DNA from: Oscillatoriales cyanobacterium
Lineage (GTDB): Bacteria; Cyanobacteriota; Cyanobacteriia; Cyanobacteriales; Microcoleaceae
Direction of reading: 5' to 3'
Length of the DNA stretch: 57,915 nucleotides
Assembly (NCBI GenBank): GCA_004292955.1
Contig: RDXX01000032.1
Coordinates: 1-57,915 of the forward strand
The translations under genes were made by a program, and so were the position numbers. Below are positions 16,682 to 26,059 of the stretch, piece by piece. Position 1 is the stretch's first letter, and each line of letters begins with the position of its first letter. The notes below the pieces were generated by a model. It saw only the letters and a program-made list of their open reading frames with translations, was not told the DNA's origin and ran no database searches.

Positions 16682-18067
16682 ATGGAGCTTTTCGGAGAAC
16701 AAAAACGGTGTCTGGATGCTTTGGTAGCGTCGATCGAGCAATTGGGAGGTCGAGTAGACATTCCGAAGCTGGAGCAGATAGCAGAGCTCATCATTCAAAC
16801 GATGAGGGGGCCTTGGCGCTACTTTCACACGTCGGAACACATTTTTGAGGTCGGAGGGTCAGTCGATCCGATCGAGGTACTGGCTGCGCTGTTTCACGAC
16901 CTCGTGTACGTCCAAGTCGATCAGGGCGTAAGTTTCAATATCAGCAGCGCCCTTTGTCCTTTTGTCCAAGAAGTGCGATCGCAGTTAGTGATTAGAGATC
17001 GAACCGAACTACCCGACGATGCCATGTATCACCTGGTGGCCTCTGTCTTTGGGTTTGTTCCAGGCAAGATTCTCTCTCCGTTTGCCGGCCAGAACGAATT
17101 CTTGAGTGCCGTGATTGCTGCCAAATCTTTGGAGCCTTTTTTGCCTGCAAGTACGATCGCCGAAATTGCCGCTTGCATCGAAGCTACGATTCCTTTTCGT
17201 CCGATTTCGGCCAGCGGTTTGAGTGCGATCGAACTTTTGCACCAGCGCTTGGTAAGTGTAAATCGCGATTTGAATTTCGGATGGACTGATGCCGAAACAG
17301 CAGAAATTGTCAAGCGTTCGGTCAGGTTAGCCAATCGGGATGTAGAGAATTTTGCCTCTCCAAATTCCTCTAATTTCTTAGACAATACCTGGAACTTGAT
17401 GCCAGAAACCAACCACGAATTGAGCAATGTCAATTCCTATACCGTGGGCGGATATCGCAAATCTCTGCAAAAGATGGAAGGATTTTTAAACTTCCTCAAA
17501 CCAGAACTGGTTTTTCAGCAGTTTATGCAAGAACCGGACAATGAAACCTACGCTCACATGATTGCCCAAACTAGAAAAAATATCGCAGTCGCCAAACTTT
17601 ATCTGGGTATCAAACTAATTACGATCGCAATTTTAGAAGCTCTTTCCTACCGTTTGGGGCGCGACATTCCGCTTTCGACAATGATGGGAGAATTGCGCGC
17701 ACCAGGATTTAAAACATCGGTTTTGGAAGATTACTTGCCCAACAGACAAATCGCTTACCCCTTAGAAAGTCAGTTGGAAAAAGAGGTTTTAGATTTGTTA
17801 GCAATAGGACGTAATCAAGAATCTCCCTATGATATTAAAAACTCCCCCGTGGCTACGTTTATTATCAAATCTATCGGCTTTGCAGAAACCGAAAACTTTT
17901 TGAAGAAAGCTCAAGAATTCTTTGCCGGTCACATTTCGTCGGAAGAGTTTCTGTCTTACTGCGCTCCCGATGTCATCGATACCATCTCCTCCGGGGTTAT
18001 GAAACTCTTTGACAGCAGGAAGACGGCTTTAGGAACAGTTAAGCTAGCTCACCAAACAGTTTCTTAG
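16682..18067 (+). CDS. HD-motif metal-dependent phosphohydrolase-like protein
   Basis: This 461-residue cytoplasmic protein has an N-terminal HD-type arrangement: YFHTSEHIFE (H49, H53) and AALFHDLVYVQVD (HD at 72-73), as in predicted metal-dependent HD phosphohydrolases. The rest is mainly helical and lacks motifs I know; it includes the segment GGYRKSLQKMEGFLNFLKPE near 260. The ATG at 16682 is preceded by ggaggt at good spacing, which fixes the start. A nucleotidase or phosphodiesterase role is plausible from the HD fold, but the substrate is unknown. A transposable repeat element begins 14 bp after the stop codon. Confidence 0.65.
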   Translation: MELFGEQKRCLDALVASIEQLGGRVDIPKLEQIAELIIQTMRGPWRYFHTSEHIFEVGGSVDPIEVLAALFHDLVYVQVDQGVSFNISSALCPFVQEVRSQLVIRDRTELPDDAMYHLVASVFGFVPGKILSPFAGQNEFLSAVIAAKSLEPFLPASTIAEIAACIEATIPFRPISASGLSAIELLHQRLVSVNRDLNFGWTDAETAEIVKRSVRLANRDVENFASPNSSNFLDNTWNLMPETNHELSNVNSYTVGGYRKSLQKMEGFLNFLKPELVFQQFMQEPDNETYAHMIAQTRKNIAVAKLYLGIKLITIAILEALSYRLGRDIPLSTMMGELRAPGFKTSVLEDYLPNRQIAYPLESQLEKEVLDLLAIGRNQESPYDIKNSPVATFIIKSIGFAETENFLKKAQEFFAGHISSEEFLSYCAPDVIDTISSGVMKLFDSRKTALGTVKLAHQTVS

Positions 18068-18080
18068 CATATGTTGGCAA

Positions 18081-18331
18081 AATCAGGACTTACGCACAAC
18101 CTAATTTTGGTAAGGTGCGCTCTGCACCTCGTGCACCTTACCGCTATAATTCAATACGCTTGGGTTAACTGTTTACTCCGAGGAGATCCCCCTAAATCCC
18201 CCTTAAAAAGGGGGACTTTGAGCAACTTCTTGTCCCCCCCTTGGGAAGGGGGGCTAGGGGGGATCTGGCTTAACTGAACGGTATTGCGCTATAATTCCAC
18301 CATAAAAACACTTTTTGCGTAAGTCCTGATT
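18081..18331. mobile_element. MITE-like element with perfect 16-bp terminal inverted repeats
   Basis: aatcaggacttacgca at 18081-18096 is perfectly inverted as tgcgtaagtcctgatt at 18316-18331. It carries no transposase gene, so it is a non-autonomous element. An internal palindrome gtaaggtgcgctctgcacctcgtgcaccttac (in part) lies near the left end. A second element (18152-18286) has inserted into it; without that insertion this element would be about 106 bp. No clear target duplication was found at its outer ends. Confidence 0.8.
18152..18286. mobile_element. Nested non-autonomous element with 10-bp target duplication
   Basis: The direct repeat cgctataatt flanks this segment exactly (18142-18151 and 18287-18296), as expected for a target-site duplication. 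The ends are weakly inverted (caatac... and ...gtattg). Inside are two palindromes, cccccttaaaaaggggg and ccccccttgggaagggggg. The same element lies inverted at 56870-57003, also between direct repeats. It has no coding capacity, so the transposase must act in trans. Confidence 0.8.
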
Positions 18332-18420
18332 CAAAAAAAGAGGACTTTAGTCCTCACAAGAAACAAGCTCGATCGCGCGAAATTAACCGGATATTAGCAG
18401 TAATCGCGACTGAGTTATTA

Positions 18421-18819
18421 TTATTCTTTTCTTTCAATTATAATCGTCATGTGAGCGACTAATGCACCGATCGCTCCTACTGCTGCAATCACTGGAAACA
18501 AAGTCGCGCTGATGACTCCGCCGACTACTCCCACCGTCAGAGGAACTTCTACTAAAATCCGTCCCTCTTCATTTTTGATAATCAGGCGGCGGATACTCCC
18601 TTCGTGAATCAGCTCTTTAACTTTAGCAACCAAATCGTCGCCGTTAATCTTCAACTCCTCGACGCTAACTTTGTCCTGAGTATAAGTAGGGGTTTCTAAA
18701 GGAGTCGCGTCAAATTGAACTTCAGTAACTTTTTCGGCAGAAACTTTTCCCGATACAGGTATTGATTCGAGTTCTCTTGCCCCGACAGGTTCTTGTACGC
18801 GATCTGTAGGTGTGTCCAT
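18421..18819 (-). CDS. DUF4342 domain protein with C-terminal membrane segment
   Basis: This 132-residue protein ends with a DUF4342-like domain: the helical VEELKINGDDLVAKVKELIHEG, then RRLIIKNEEGRILVEVPLTVG, then a hydrophobic stretch (GGVISATLFPVIAAVGAIGALVAHM, in part) able to cross the membrane, and the ending IIIERKE. The N-terminal third is polar, with no motif. ATG 18819 is chosen because aaaggagaacaaaaa precedes it, a good ribosome-binding site; a start 26 codons upstream would add an AT-rich non-conserved leader. The function of DUF4342 proteins is unknown; a membrane-associated envelope or stress role is a guess. Confidence 0.75.
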   Translation of the reverse strand: MDTPTDRVQEPVGARELESIPVSGKVSAEKVTEVQFDATPLETPTYTQDKVSVEELKINGDDLVAKVKELIHEGSIRRLIIKNEEGRILVEVPLTVGVVGGVISATLFPVIAAVGAIGALVAHMTIIIERKE

Positions 18820-18940
18820 TTTTTGTTCTCCTTTTCGGTAAAAGTATTTTTGTATAGAATTATTTAGAATAATAACACGCAACTTTTTATCCATCAATCA
18901 TACTTTTGGGTGATATTAAGGCATTTACGTAATAAACTCA

Positions 18941-19087
18941 GAAACCGGGTTTCTACGAAGATTTCTGGTAACTCAACGAAAAAAATCGTAGAAACCCGGT
19001 TTCTCGCCCCCCACCATGACTTCAGAAACCGGGTTTCTACGAAGATTTCTGGTAACTCAACGAAAAAAATCGTAGAAACCCGGTTTC
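18941..19087. repeat. 'gaaaccgggtttctacgaag' inverted repeat, two tandem copies
   Basis: Copies 4 and 5 of the family lie at 18941-19003 and 19024-19087. They are nearly identical in sequence (arms gaaaccgggtttctacga and tcgtagaaacccggtttc, loop containing agatttctggtaactcaacg). Their likeness suggests a recent local duplication. Confidence 0.85.
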
Positions 19088-19488
19088 TCGCCTCACCTCT
19101 TGCCCCCCCTCTCTCCCTCCCTCTCTGCTTGTGCCAATACGCTAACTGTCTACCTCTGAGCCTCCTACCGCCACACCCGTGAAAAGCCTCAAATGTAGAC
19201 AGCCACAGGATTAGAGCTACTTTCACACCTTGTATATTCAGACTCAGCGGATGTAGAGGTTGAAATACTGACATTGTACTGAAAGTGCGATCGCCCCGCC
19301 GTGTATAGATTTAACACATCTAGTTCGGCAAACCGCACATGGAAATCCTCGCTTACTTTCCTCAACAGTCATTTTTATCCAAGTCACTGCGATCGCCCCA
19401 CAAAACCCGGCCTCCCGAGGTTCCTCCCATGAACATCCTAGAGTTTCTAATGAGAATTGCTTAAAATAAAGGGGAAGCAGTAGTAATT
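19088..19488. other. Gene-free interval before the AAA/WD40 gene
   Basis: Between the paired hairpins and the AAA-like gene there are pyrimidine-rich runs (19094-19130) and two gcgatcgc octamers. I see no supported gene or clear promoter box. An A-rich ataaaggggaag segment just before the ATG at 19489 is the likely ribosome-binding region. Confidence 0.5.
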
Positions 19489-22305
19489 ATGATCGAAATA
19501 TTATCGAAACCAAACCAATTATCTCAAATTGAAGTTGAGCTTGGCGCAAAGTCGGCTAAAATAGAATTTCTTCCTTCTGCTTCCCCTTTATTTCCCGTGT
19601 CCGATTTGGCAGCGACAGAATTTGCATATCAAGTTGGTGGCAGTTTGCAGGCGAATGCTCTTACCTACGTCACCAGAGCAGCAGATAGCGAACTTTACGA
19701 ATCGTTAAAAGCAGGTAATTTTTGCTACGTGCTCACCTCCCGACAAATGGGAAAATCGAGTCTGCGGGTGCAAACAGCGCGCCGCTTACAAGCAGAAAAT
19801 ATTGCCTGCTCAATTGTTGACATCACAGGAATTGGCACGGCTCAAATAACTCCCGTCCAGTGGTACGCGGGTTTTACAGCCACTCTCGCCAATAGCTTTA
19901 AAATTAAAATGAATGTCAAGACTTGGTGGCGCGATCGAGAAGACTTGCCACCAGCCGTCAGATTAAATGAATTTATCGAACAAGTATTGCTTCCGGCGAT
20001 CGATCGCAATATCGTAATTTTTATCGACGAAATTGACAGCATTCTCTCCCTGAACTTCTCCAGCGACGACTTTTTTGCCTGGGTGCGCGGCTGCTACAAC
20101 AAACGCGCCGAAAATCCCGAATACAACCGCCTGACTTTTGCCTTATTTGGAGTAGCGACTCCTCAAGATTTGATCTCTGACAAAACCCGAACTCCGTTTA
20201 ATATCGGCCGCGCCATTGAACTCAAAGGATTCGATCTTGCCGAAGCCACACCTTTAGTCAGAGGATGGCCAGAAAAAATCGATAATTCCCACGAAATTCT
20301 CAAAGAAATCTTAGCTTGGACTGGAGGACAGCCATTCCTTACTCAAAAACTTTGTCAATTAACTGCCCAGAAGTTAGCAGCAGAAACCAGCCGCGATTGC
20401 CATAGCCCAGCCAACTGTCAATTATTTATTGCCGAATTAGTGCAGTCTAGCACCGTAGAAAACTGGGAATTTCAAGACGAACCCGAACATCTCAAGACAA
20501 TTCGCGATCGCCTCCTGAGAAATCAAGAGCGCATCGGCCGTTTGCTAGGACTTTACCAACAAATCTTAGCAGATATGACTCTGCCAAACGGCGCAAAAAA
20601 TACCGCAAAAGAGTCGATTGCTCAATATAATTTAGCTAAATACAGTTCCCAAAAAATGGAACTTTTACTGTCAGGTTTAATCGTCCAAGATGGAGGAAAA
20701 CTGAGAGTTTACAACCAAATTTATGCGTCTGTTTTTAATCGGGAATGGATACACCAAGAATTAGCAAAGCTCCTGCCTTACTCCGAGTCTATCTGCGCTT
20801 GGGAAGCCTCCAACCACACAGACGCTTCCCGCTTGCTGCAAGGCAGAGCTCTCGCAGAAGCCTTAATCTGGGCGGCTGACAAAAGTTTGAGCGATCGCGA
20901 TTATCAATTCCTCTCGGCTAGCCAAGAACAAGAAAATCTGGAAGTTCAAAGAGCTTTGGAACTAGAAAAAGCAGCTTCGCAAATATTAACCGAAGCAAAT
21001 TTAGTTTTGACTAAAGCTCAGCAAAAAGCCAAGCGAACAGTCCAATTTAGTTTGTTTGCACTCGCTGTAATTTCTGCTATCTCTGGTAGCGTGCTCGTGC
21101 AGGTGCAGCGAGTAGCCCAGAAAGCTGAAAATCAAAAAAAACAAGCAATAATTACCCACATAGAAGCACTCAATTCTACCGCCGATATTTCCCTAAGCTA
21201 CGATCAGCTAGGAGCTTTAATCGCAGCAGTCAGTGCTGGCAAAAAAATGCGAGAGATAGAAGTTTCCCCAACGCTGAAAGCACAGACACTAAATATACTG
21301 CACCGAACGGTAAATGCAGTTAGAGAACGCAATCGTTTGCTTAAGGGACACACGGCTAATTTCAGCCCGGATGGCAAGTTGATTGTGAGTGCGACTGACG
21401 AATTGTTGGTGAATTTCTTTCAGCCTAACGGTAAGTTAATTTTGAGTTTGCCTGGACACACCGAGTCAATTACTGAGGTAGTTTTTAGTCCTGACAGTCA
21501 GTTAGTTGCTTCTACAAGTTTTGACAAAACTGTCAGAATTTGGCGCCGCGACGGAACTTTGCAGCAAGTTTTGAAAGGACATCAAGATTTAGTTTGGAGT
21601 GCAAGTTTTAGCCATGATTCTCAACTAATTGCTACTGCAAGTTCGGATAAAACTATTAAAATTTGGAATGCAGGCGGTGTTTTGCTGCATACTTTAAAAG
21701 GACATACTAGACCTGTTACATCAGTCAGGTTCAGTCCCGATGGTAATATGTTGGCTTCCACCAGTCAAGATCGAACTGTCAAACTTTGGAAACGCACTGG
21801 AAAAACACTGTTTCGACTTGAGAAAACTCTTTTGGGACACGGAGATGAAGTGTGGGGCTGCAATTTCTCGCCAGACGGTGAGAGGATTGCTTCAGCTAGT
21901 CACGATTGGAAGGTGAAAGTTTGGAATACTGACGGCAAGTTGCTCAAAACTCTCGATTCTACAGCAGCTTTGGGTAATGTCAGTTGGAGTAAAGACAGCA
22001 AGTTGCTGGCAGGGGGCAGCACTGACGGCAATGTGAGACTTTGGCGCCGCGACGGGACTTTGCTGCAAACTTTTAGGGCACATCAAGCGGATGTGTGGAG
22101 TGTGAGTTTTAGTGCCGATCGCAAAACTTTAGCATCTGCCGGGAAAGATGGGTCGGTGAAGCTTTGGAGTCTCGATCCTGCTAAAGTAGAAGGTGCCGAA
22201 CTTGACACATTGCTCGCCGTCGGCTGTCGCTGGCTAGGAGACTACCTGCAATACAATCCGGGTGTTGAGAGCGATCGGCATTTGTGCGAAAAAACTGACA
22301 ATTGA
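19489..22305 (+). CDS. AAA-like ATPase with membrane helix and seven WD40 repeats
   Basis: This 938-residue protein belongs to the cyanobacterial AAA-like (AAA_35) plus WD40 architecture. The ATPase part begins near residue 58 ([19 protein letters not shown]), with P-loop [11 protein letters not shown] (about 82-92) and Walker [11 protein letters not shown] (174-183). A sensor-like [15 protein letters not shown] lies near 285. After a helical region, a transmembrane segment is visible at about 525-545 ([20 protein letters not shown]), flanked by Lys/Ala-rich helices. The C-terminal 310 residues form seven WD40 repeats ending in a W(S/R)LD blade, so one propeller, probably on the other side of the membrane from the ATPase. 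It is likely a signalling or scaffold protein; the ligand is unknown. Confidence 0.85.
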   Translation: MIEILSKPNQLSQIEVELGAKSAKIEFLPSASPLFPVSDLAATEFAYQVGGSLQANALTYVTRAADSELYESLKAGNFCYVLTSRQMGKSSLRVQTARRLQAENIACSIVDITGIGTAQITPVQWYAGFTATLANSFKIKMNVKTWWRDREDLPPAVRLNEFIEQVLLPAIDRNIVIFIDEIDSILSLNFSSDDFFAWVRGCYNKRAENPEYNRLTFALFGVATPQDLISDKTRTPFNIGRAIELKGFDLAEATPLVRGWPEKIDNSHEILKEILAWTGGQPFLTQKLCQLTAQKLAAETSRDCHSPANCQLFIAELVQSSTVENWEFQDEPEHLKTIRDRLLRNQERIGRLLGLYQQILADMTLPNGAKNTAKESIAQYNLAKYSSQKMELLLSGLIVQDGGKLRVYNQIYASVFNREWIHQELAKLLPYSESICAWEASNHTDASRLLQGRALAEALIWAADKSLSDRDYQFLSASQEQENLEVQRALELEKAASQILTEANLVLTKAQQKAKRTVQFSLFALAVISAISGSVLVQVQRVAQKAENQKKQAIITHIEALNSTADISLSYDQLGALIAAVSAGKKMREIEVSPTLKAQTLNILHRTVNAVRERNRLLKGHTANFSPDGKLIVSATDELLVNFFQPNGKLILSLPGHTESITEVVFSPDSQLVASTSFDKTVRIWRRDGTLQQVLKGHQDLVWSASFSHDSQLIATASSDKTIKIWNAGGVLLHTLKGHTRPVTSVRFSPDGNMLASTSQDRTVKLWKRTGKTLFRLEKTLLGHGDEVWGCNFSPDGERIASASHDWKVKVWNTDGKLLKTLDSTAALGNVSWSKDSKLLAGGSTDGNVRLWRRDGTLLQTFRAHQADVWSVSFSADRKTLASAGKDGSVKLWSLDPAKVEGAELDTLLAVGCRWLGDYLQYNPGVESDRHLCEKTDN

Positions 22306-22772
22306 CATTTTGTGCCAATTAGCAGAAACAGGTTGCGGTTGAATTGTCAGGGCGGGCGATCGGCTCCAGATTTGTCGCTACTCTTTTCTGGATTGTCATA
22401 TAATTTTAGGTAAGGGGTAATAGCAAATGTCCTCGCCCAGATCGCGGATGTCTATCAATCTGAACCAAATTCATGTTATGAAACATTCAAGCTAGTGATA
22501 AGTGCTAGATTCTGGTTAGTAGAATTTGGGATAGATTAAACTTACTAAGTAGTCAGGTTGCAAAGGTATCTACTGTTAAATTAATCTAACCTGCTATATC
22601 GTTTCGGGTGACAACAGCACGATTAAAGAAAAAAATCATGCTAAATTAACTCGATTGGAGCGAGCCGAGTAGAGTTGATTGCCAAGCTATCAAAAGAGTA
22701 GAAAAAGCAGTGCAAATAGTACGCAATACTCCAGCAGCCAACAGCAACTGCCAATTACCAAAGGAGGGAGCA
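22306..22772. other. Gene-free interval before the histidine kinase
   Basis: This stretch of about 465 bases is AT-rich and has no reading frame with a recognisable product. It presumably holds the kinase promoter and a long 5' leader. I saw no clear riboswitch, terminator or repeat. Confidence 0.5.
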
Positions 22773-24257
22773 GTGTATGAAACTGATGGGGTAAGTCCCC
22801 TGAAATCGCCGCTCGGTTTGCGATCGACTCTAGAGGAATTAACCCTGTACAACTTTCTCCTGGAGTCAGAGTGTCTGGGTGGCGAAGTTACTAAAATTTT
22901 TCAATCTAATCCTTTACTTCCCGGCATCATCATTACTGAGAAAGGAAAGTTTGCAGGGATGATTTCGCGCCGACGTTTTTTTGAACACATGAGTCGCCCC
23001 TACAGCTTGGAGTTATTTTCTCAACAGCCTTTGTTCATCCTGTACCGCTTTACTAAAACTGATATCTTGGTTCTCGATCGCAAAACCTCTATTATGAAGG
23101 CAGTACGGCAGTCTCTAGAGCGATCGCCCGAACTGATCCACGAACCCATTGTAGTGCAGGTAGAGCCGGACAATTACCAACTTTTAGACGTTCACCAACT
23201 ACTGCTTTCTCAGTTGCAGATTCACGAGTTAGCAACCGTGGCGATGCGGGAATCCCAAGCACAATTGAGACATCAAGCCCAACAGCTCGAACTTGCCCTC
23301 CTGGAACTTCAGCGCACTCAAACTCAACTAATTCAAACAGAGAAAATGTCTTCTTTGGGGCAGTTAGTAGCAGGAGTTGCTCACGAAATCAACAATCCCA
23401 TCGGCTTTATCTACAGCAATTTGCACCACGCTAAAGAGTATACCGAAGGTTTAATGCGGATGCTTTCTCTGTACCGGCAGCACTGTCCCGAATCTATCCC
23501 AGAAATTGAAGCGGAATCAGAAAACATCGAACTCGATTATTTGCTGGAAGACTTACCCAAAGTGTTTGATTCGATGCAGCAAGGTGCAGAAAGGGTGCGC
23601 GATATCGTTTTGTCGCTGCGGAATTTTTGCAGGTTAGACGAAGCCCAAATGAAGCAGGTCAACATTCACGACGGTATCAACAACACAATTATGCTTTTGC
23701 AAAGCCAGCTTAAAGGGAAACCAGGACTGGAGGCGATCGCAATTCACAAAGAATATAGCAAATTGCCGCTGGTGCAGTGCTATCCCGGACAGCTAAATCA
23801 GGTATTTATGAATATTTTGGTTAATGCCATTTACGCTCTTGTTGAGTGGAACAAACACGAAAATGTCGATGGGAAAACCCAGAAAAATTCGCAAGCAGGC
23901 GATCAAAATAATTCCCGTACAAACACTCAATCTTCAATTTCTAATTCTAGCCATCTGATGCCTGCGATTCTGATTCGCACGGAGTTAGTCGAGGGCAAAA
24001 AGGTAATAATTAAGATTTCTGACAACGGCCCGGGGATGACAGAAGATGTTCGGAAGCGGTTGTTTGACCCTTTCTTTACCACAAAGCCTGTGGGCAAAGG
24101 AACGGGCTTGGGATTGTCAATTAGCTATGAAATTGTTGTCAATCAGCACGGTGGCGAATTGAAGTGCTTTTCCGAACCGGAAAAAGGAACTGAATTTGCG
24201 ATCGAGATTCCACTTCAACAGTTTTCCCCACCACATATGTTACCTCGGTTTGCCTGA
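22773..24257 (+). CDS. Sensor histidine kinase
   Basis: This protein of about 494 residues has an N-terminal regulatory region (GIIITEKGKFAGMISRRRFFEHM, then LFILYRF) of a type common in cyanobacterial kinases. A coiled-coil linker follows (QAQLRHQAQQLELALLELQRTQ, in part), then the HisKA box with phosphoacceptor histidine in GVAHEINNPIGF. The ATPase domain shows the N-box region LNQVFMNILVNAIYAL, DNGPGM and LFDPFFTTK followed by GTGLGLSIS. No transmembrane helix is evident, so it is probably cytoplasmic. GTG at 22773 is preferred because ggaggg lies 4-5 bases upstream; another GTG 21 codons earlier (22710) lacks such a site. No response regulator gene is adjacent, so its partner is elsewhere. 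Confidence 0.88.
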   Translation: MYETDGVSPLKSPLGLRSTLEELTLYNFLLESECLGGEVTKIFQSNPLLPGIIITEKGKFAGMISRRRFFEHMSRPYSLELFSQQPLFILYRFTKTDILVLDRKTSIMKAVRQSLERSPELIHEPIVVQVEPDNYQLLDVHQLLLSQLQIHELATVAMRESQAQLRHQAQQLELALLELQRTQTQLIQTEKMSSLGQLVAGVAHEINNPIGFIYSNLHHAKEYTEGLMRMLSLYRQHCPESIPEIEAESENIELDYLLEDLPKVFDSMQQGAERVRDIVLSLRNFCRLDEAQMKQVNIHDGINNTIMLLQSQLKGKPGLEAIAIHKEYSKLPLVQCYPGQLNQVFMNILVNAIYALVEWNKHENVDGKTQKNSQAGDQNNSRTNTQSSISNSSHLMPAILIRTELVEGKKVIIKISDNGPGMTEDVRKRLFDPFFTTKPVGKGTGLGLSISYEIVVNQHGGELKCFSEPEKGTEFAIEIPLQQFSPPHMLPRFA

Positions 24258-24319
24258 TGACTGCTGTTCGCGATCGGGGACAGCACTAGCTCGAAAGCGA
24301 GCGGGGACAGCACTCATGA

Positions 24320-24366
24320 CAACTGTCAACTGTCAACTGTCAACTGTCAACTGTCAACTGTCAACT
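24320..24366. repeat. Heptanucleotide array (caactgt)
   Basis: The unit caactgt is repeated between six and seven times without interruption, between the convergent kinase and membrane-protein genes. It is a short tandemly repeated repetitive (STRR) type of array known from filamentous cyanobacteria. The same motif in the opposite sense lies near secD and pdhB. Confidence 0.9.
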
Positions 24367-24368
24367 GA

Positions 24369-24749
24369 CTACGGACTACCTTTGCAAACCCACTTCCACA
24401 AAACATGACTCGGCCCCTGTTGGCGAATGCGGCGCACTTGTTGTTCCAAACCCTGTTTTTCCCGCAGGGGCAATCCTCGCACAATGTTGCGACTGTGCCA
24501 AGTTAGCACTGCTAAAGTCATCGCCAAACATATACCCAAACCGAGAGTGGGCCAGCGGTGAAAATATAAACCGTAGCGCACCGCCGCCCAAGTAAAGTTT
24601 TCTAACCACAAATCGATTTCGTGACGCAAACTCCAAATGCTCAAAGAACCGACGCTAATCCACAGCAATATCACAGTTAACCAGCGGCCGTAAACTGTTA
24701 GTTTGTGAAGCCTTTGGACTTCAATTTGAAAATTTGGGTCATTAGTCAT
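24369..24749 (-). CDS. Conserved two-helix membrane protein
   Basis: This 126-residue protein (MTNDPNFQIEVQRLHKL) has two hydrophobic segments, WLTVILLWISVGSLSIWSL and WPTLGLGICLAMTLAVLTW, with a Trp-rich amphipathic stretch between them. It ends in the charged tail REKQGLEQQVRRIRQQGPSH. ATG 24749 is chosen over a start 21 codons upstream, because the extra leader would be encoded by a ggaagaa simple repeat. The stop is close to the heptamer array. It lies upstream of secF in the same orientation but 160 bp away on the other side of a gap. I do not recognise its function. Confidence 0.65.
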   Translation of the reverse strand: MTNDPNFQIEVQRLHKLTVYGRWLTVILLWISVGSLSIWSLRHEIDLWLENFTWAAVRYGLYFHRWPTLGLGICLAMTLAVLTWHSRNIVRGLPLREKQGLEQQVRRIRQQGPSHVLWKWVCKGSP

Positions 24750-24909
24750 GGCAGAAGGAAGAAGGAAGAAGGAAGAAGGAAGAAGGAAGACCGAAGTTGC
24801 AATCGACCGCATGGGGAAATTGCAACGCGAGAACGTCCTAACCGTCTTGGCGCGGTTACAATAACACCAGTCAACAGCTCGATCGCTAATGACTGATGAC
24901 CAACAATCG

Positions 24910-25878
24910 TTAAACTTCTTCTGATGGGTTAATTCCTTCTGCGGGGACGGCGATGGATTTGCCTGTACGACTGCGCCACCAAGCTAGCAGCGTGCTAGCA
25001 ATGAAAATACTGGAATATGCACCAGCAATAAAGCCGACAATCAAGGCTAAAGCAAAGTATTTGAGGGTTTCGCCGCCAAACAAAAAGATGGAAAACAAGG
25101 TCAGCAGCGTCGTCATGGTCGTGTTAATTGACCTTCCCAGAGTCTGCATGACGGCATCATCGACAATTTGATCGATCGACTGTCCGGGATTTAGCTTGAT
25201 TACTTCCCGCACGCGATCGTAAATTACCACTGTATCGTTAACAGAAAAACCGATAATTGTCAAGAGCGCAACCACAAATAAACTGTCAACTTCCACTCCT
25301 ATAGCCAAACCCAACATTGAGAAAATGCCCAGGGTAATTAAGACATCGTGAAACAAAGCAACAAAAGCAAAAAAGGCATAATCTAACTGAAACCGGAACG
25401 TCAGATAAAGAGTAATGCCAGCAAAAGAAAGGAACAAAGCTAGCAAGCCGGAAGTAAATAACTGTTTGCCGAGAGTAGGGCCAACCGTATCAATTTGAAT
25501 AGATTGAGGAGCAAAAGCGCCTATTTTCTCGCTCAAAGCTGTTTGCAACTTAGTCCGCTGTTCGACATCCAAAGTTTTAGTCCGCAGGGACAAACCGCGC
25601 TGTTCTTTGCCGATAACTTGAATGCTGCTGCCGGCCAAACCTTGGGTGTCGAGGACTTGGCGGACAGCAGCAATATCGATGGGTTTACAATTTTCCGGTT
25701 TCGTGCAGTCGAGTTCAAATTGCAGCCGAGTGCCGCCGATAAAGTCCAAACTGGGGCGCAGCGGTGCGCGGATGTCGGGACGAGTCCAAGAAATCGCCAT
25801 CGACACTATACCTGCAAGGATTATAGCGGCGGAAAGACTCCACCAGATCGATCGCTGTTTGATAACACTGAATTGCAT
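24910..25878 (-). CDS. secF: Protein translocase subunit SecF
   Basis: This 322-residue inner membrane (and probably thylakoid) protein forms, with SecD, the proton-driven accessory complex that helps SecYEG release exported proteins. The N-terminal helix ([22 protein letters not shown], in part) is followed by the family hallmark [15 protein letters not shown], a periplasmic domain and five further helices. These contain [13 protein letters not shown] and [17 protein letters not shown], with [15 protein letters not shown] before the last helices, all SecF motifs. It lies downstream of secD, separated by a simple-repeat array, in the pdhB-secD-secF order often found in cyanobacteria. Confidence 0.95.
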   Translation of the reverse strand: MQFSVIKQRSIWWSLSAAIILAGIVSMAISWTRPDIRAPLRPSLDFIGGTRLQFELDCTKPENCKPIDIAAVRQVLDTQGLAGSSIQVIGKEQRGLSLRTKTLDVEQRTKLQTALSEKIGAFAPQSIQIDTVGPTLGKQLFTSGLLALFLSFAGITLYLTFRFQLDYAFFAFVALFHDVLITLGIFSMLGLAIGVEVDSLFVVALLTIIGFSVNDTVVIYDRVREVIKLNPGQSIDQIVDDAVMQTLGRSINTTMTTLLTLFSIFLFGGETLKYFALALIVGFIAGAYSSIFIASTLLAWWRSRTGKSIAVPAEGINPSEEV

Positions 25879-25885
25879 AATTTCG

Positions 25886-25976
25886 CGGGAATTGGGAATT
25901 GGGAATTGGGAATCGGTAATCGGTAATCGGTAATCGGTAATTGCGAGTTGGAAATTGGTAATTGCGAATTGCGAAT
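25886..25976. repeat. Heptanucleotide array (ggaattg / ggtaatc)
   Basis: Runs of ggaattg change into ggtaatc heptamers and then degenerate variants, filling half of the secD-secF gap. The array lies between genes that are co-oriented, so the secDF transcript must run through it if they form one operon. Confidence 0.85.
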
Positions 25977-26059
25977 TAATTTACAACTGATTTTTAGCAA
26001 TTTTTACTTAGCCAATCTTATCGATTACCAATTACCCATTACCCATTACCTACTAGCTA

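Noticed and set aside
18894..19274. A 126-codon reverse frame with internally repeated FVELPEIFVETRF-like peptides
   Set aside because: The peptide repeat is just the translation of the two tandem hairpin copies at 18941-19087.
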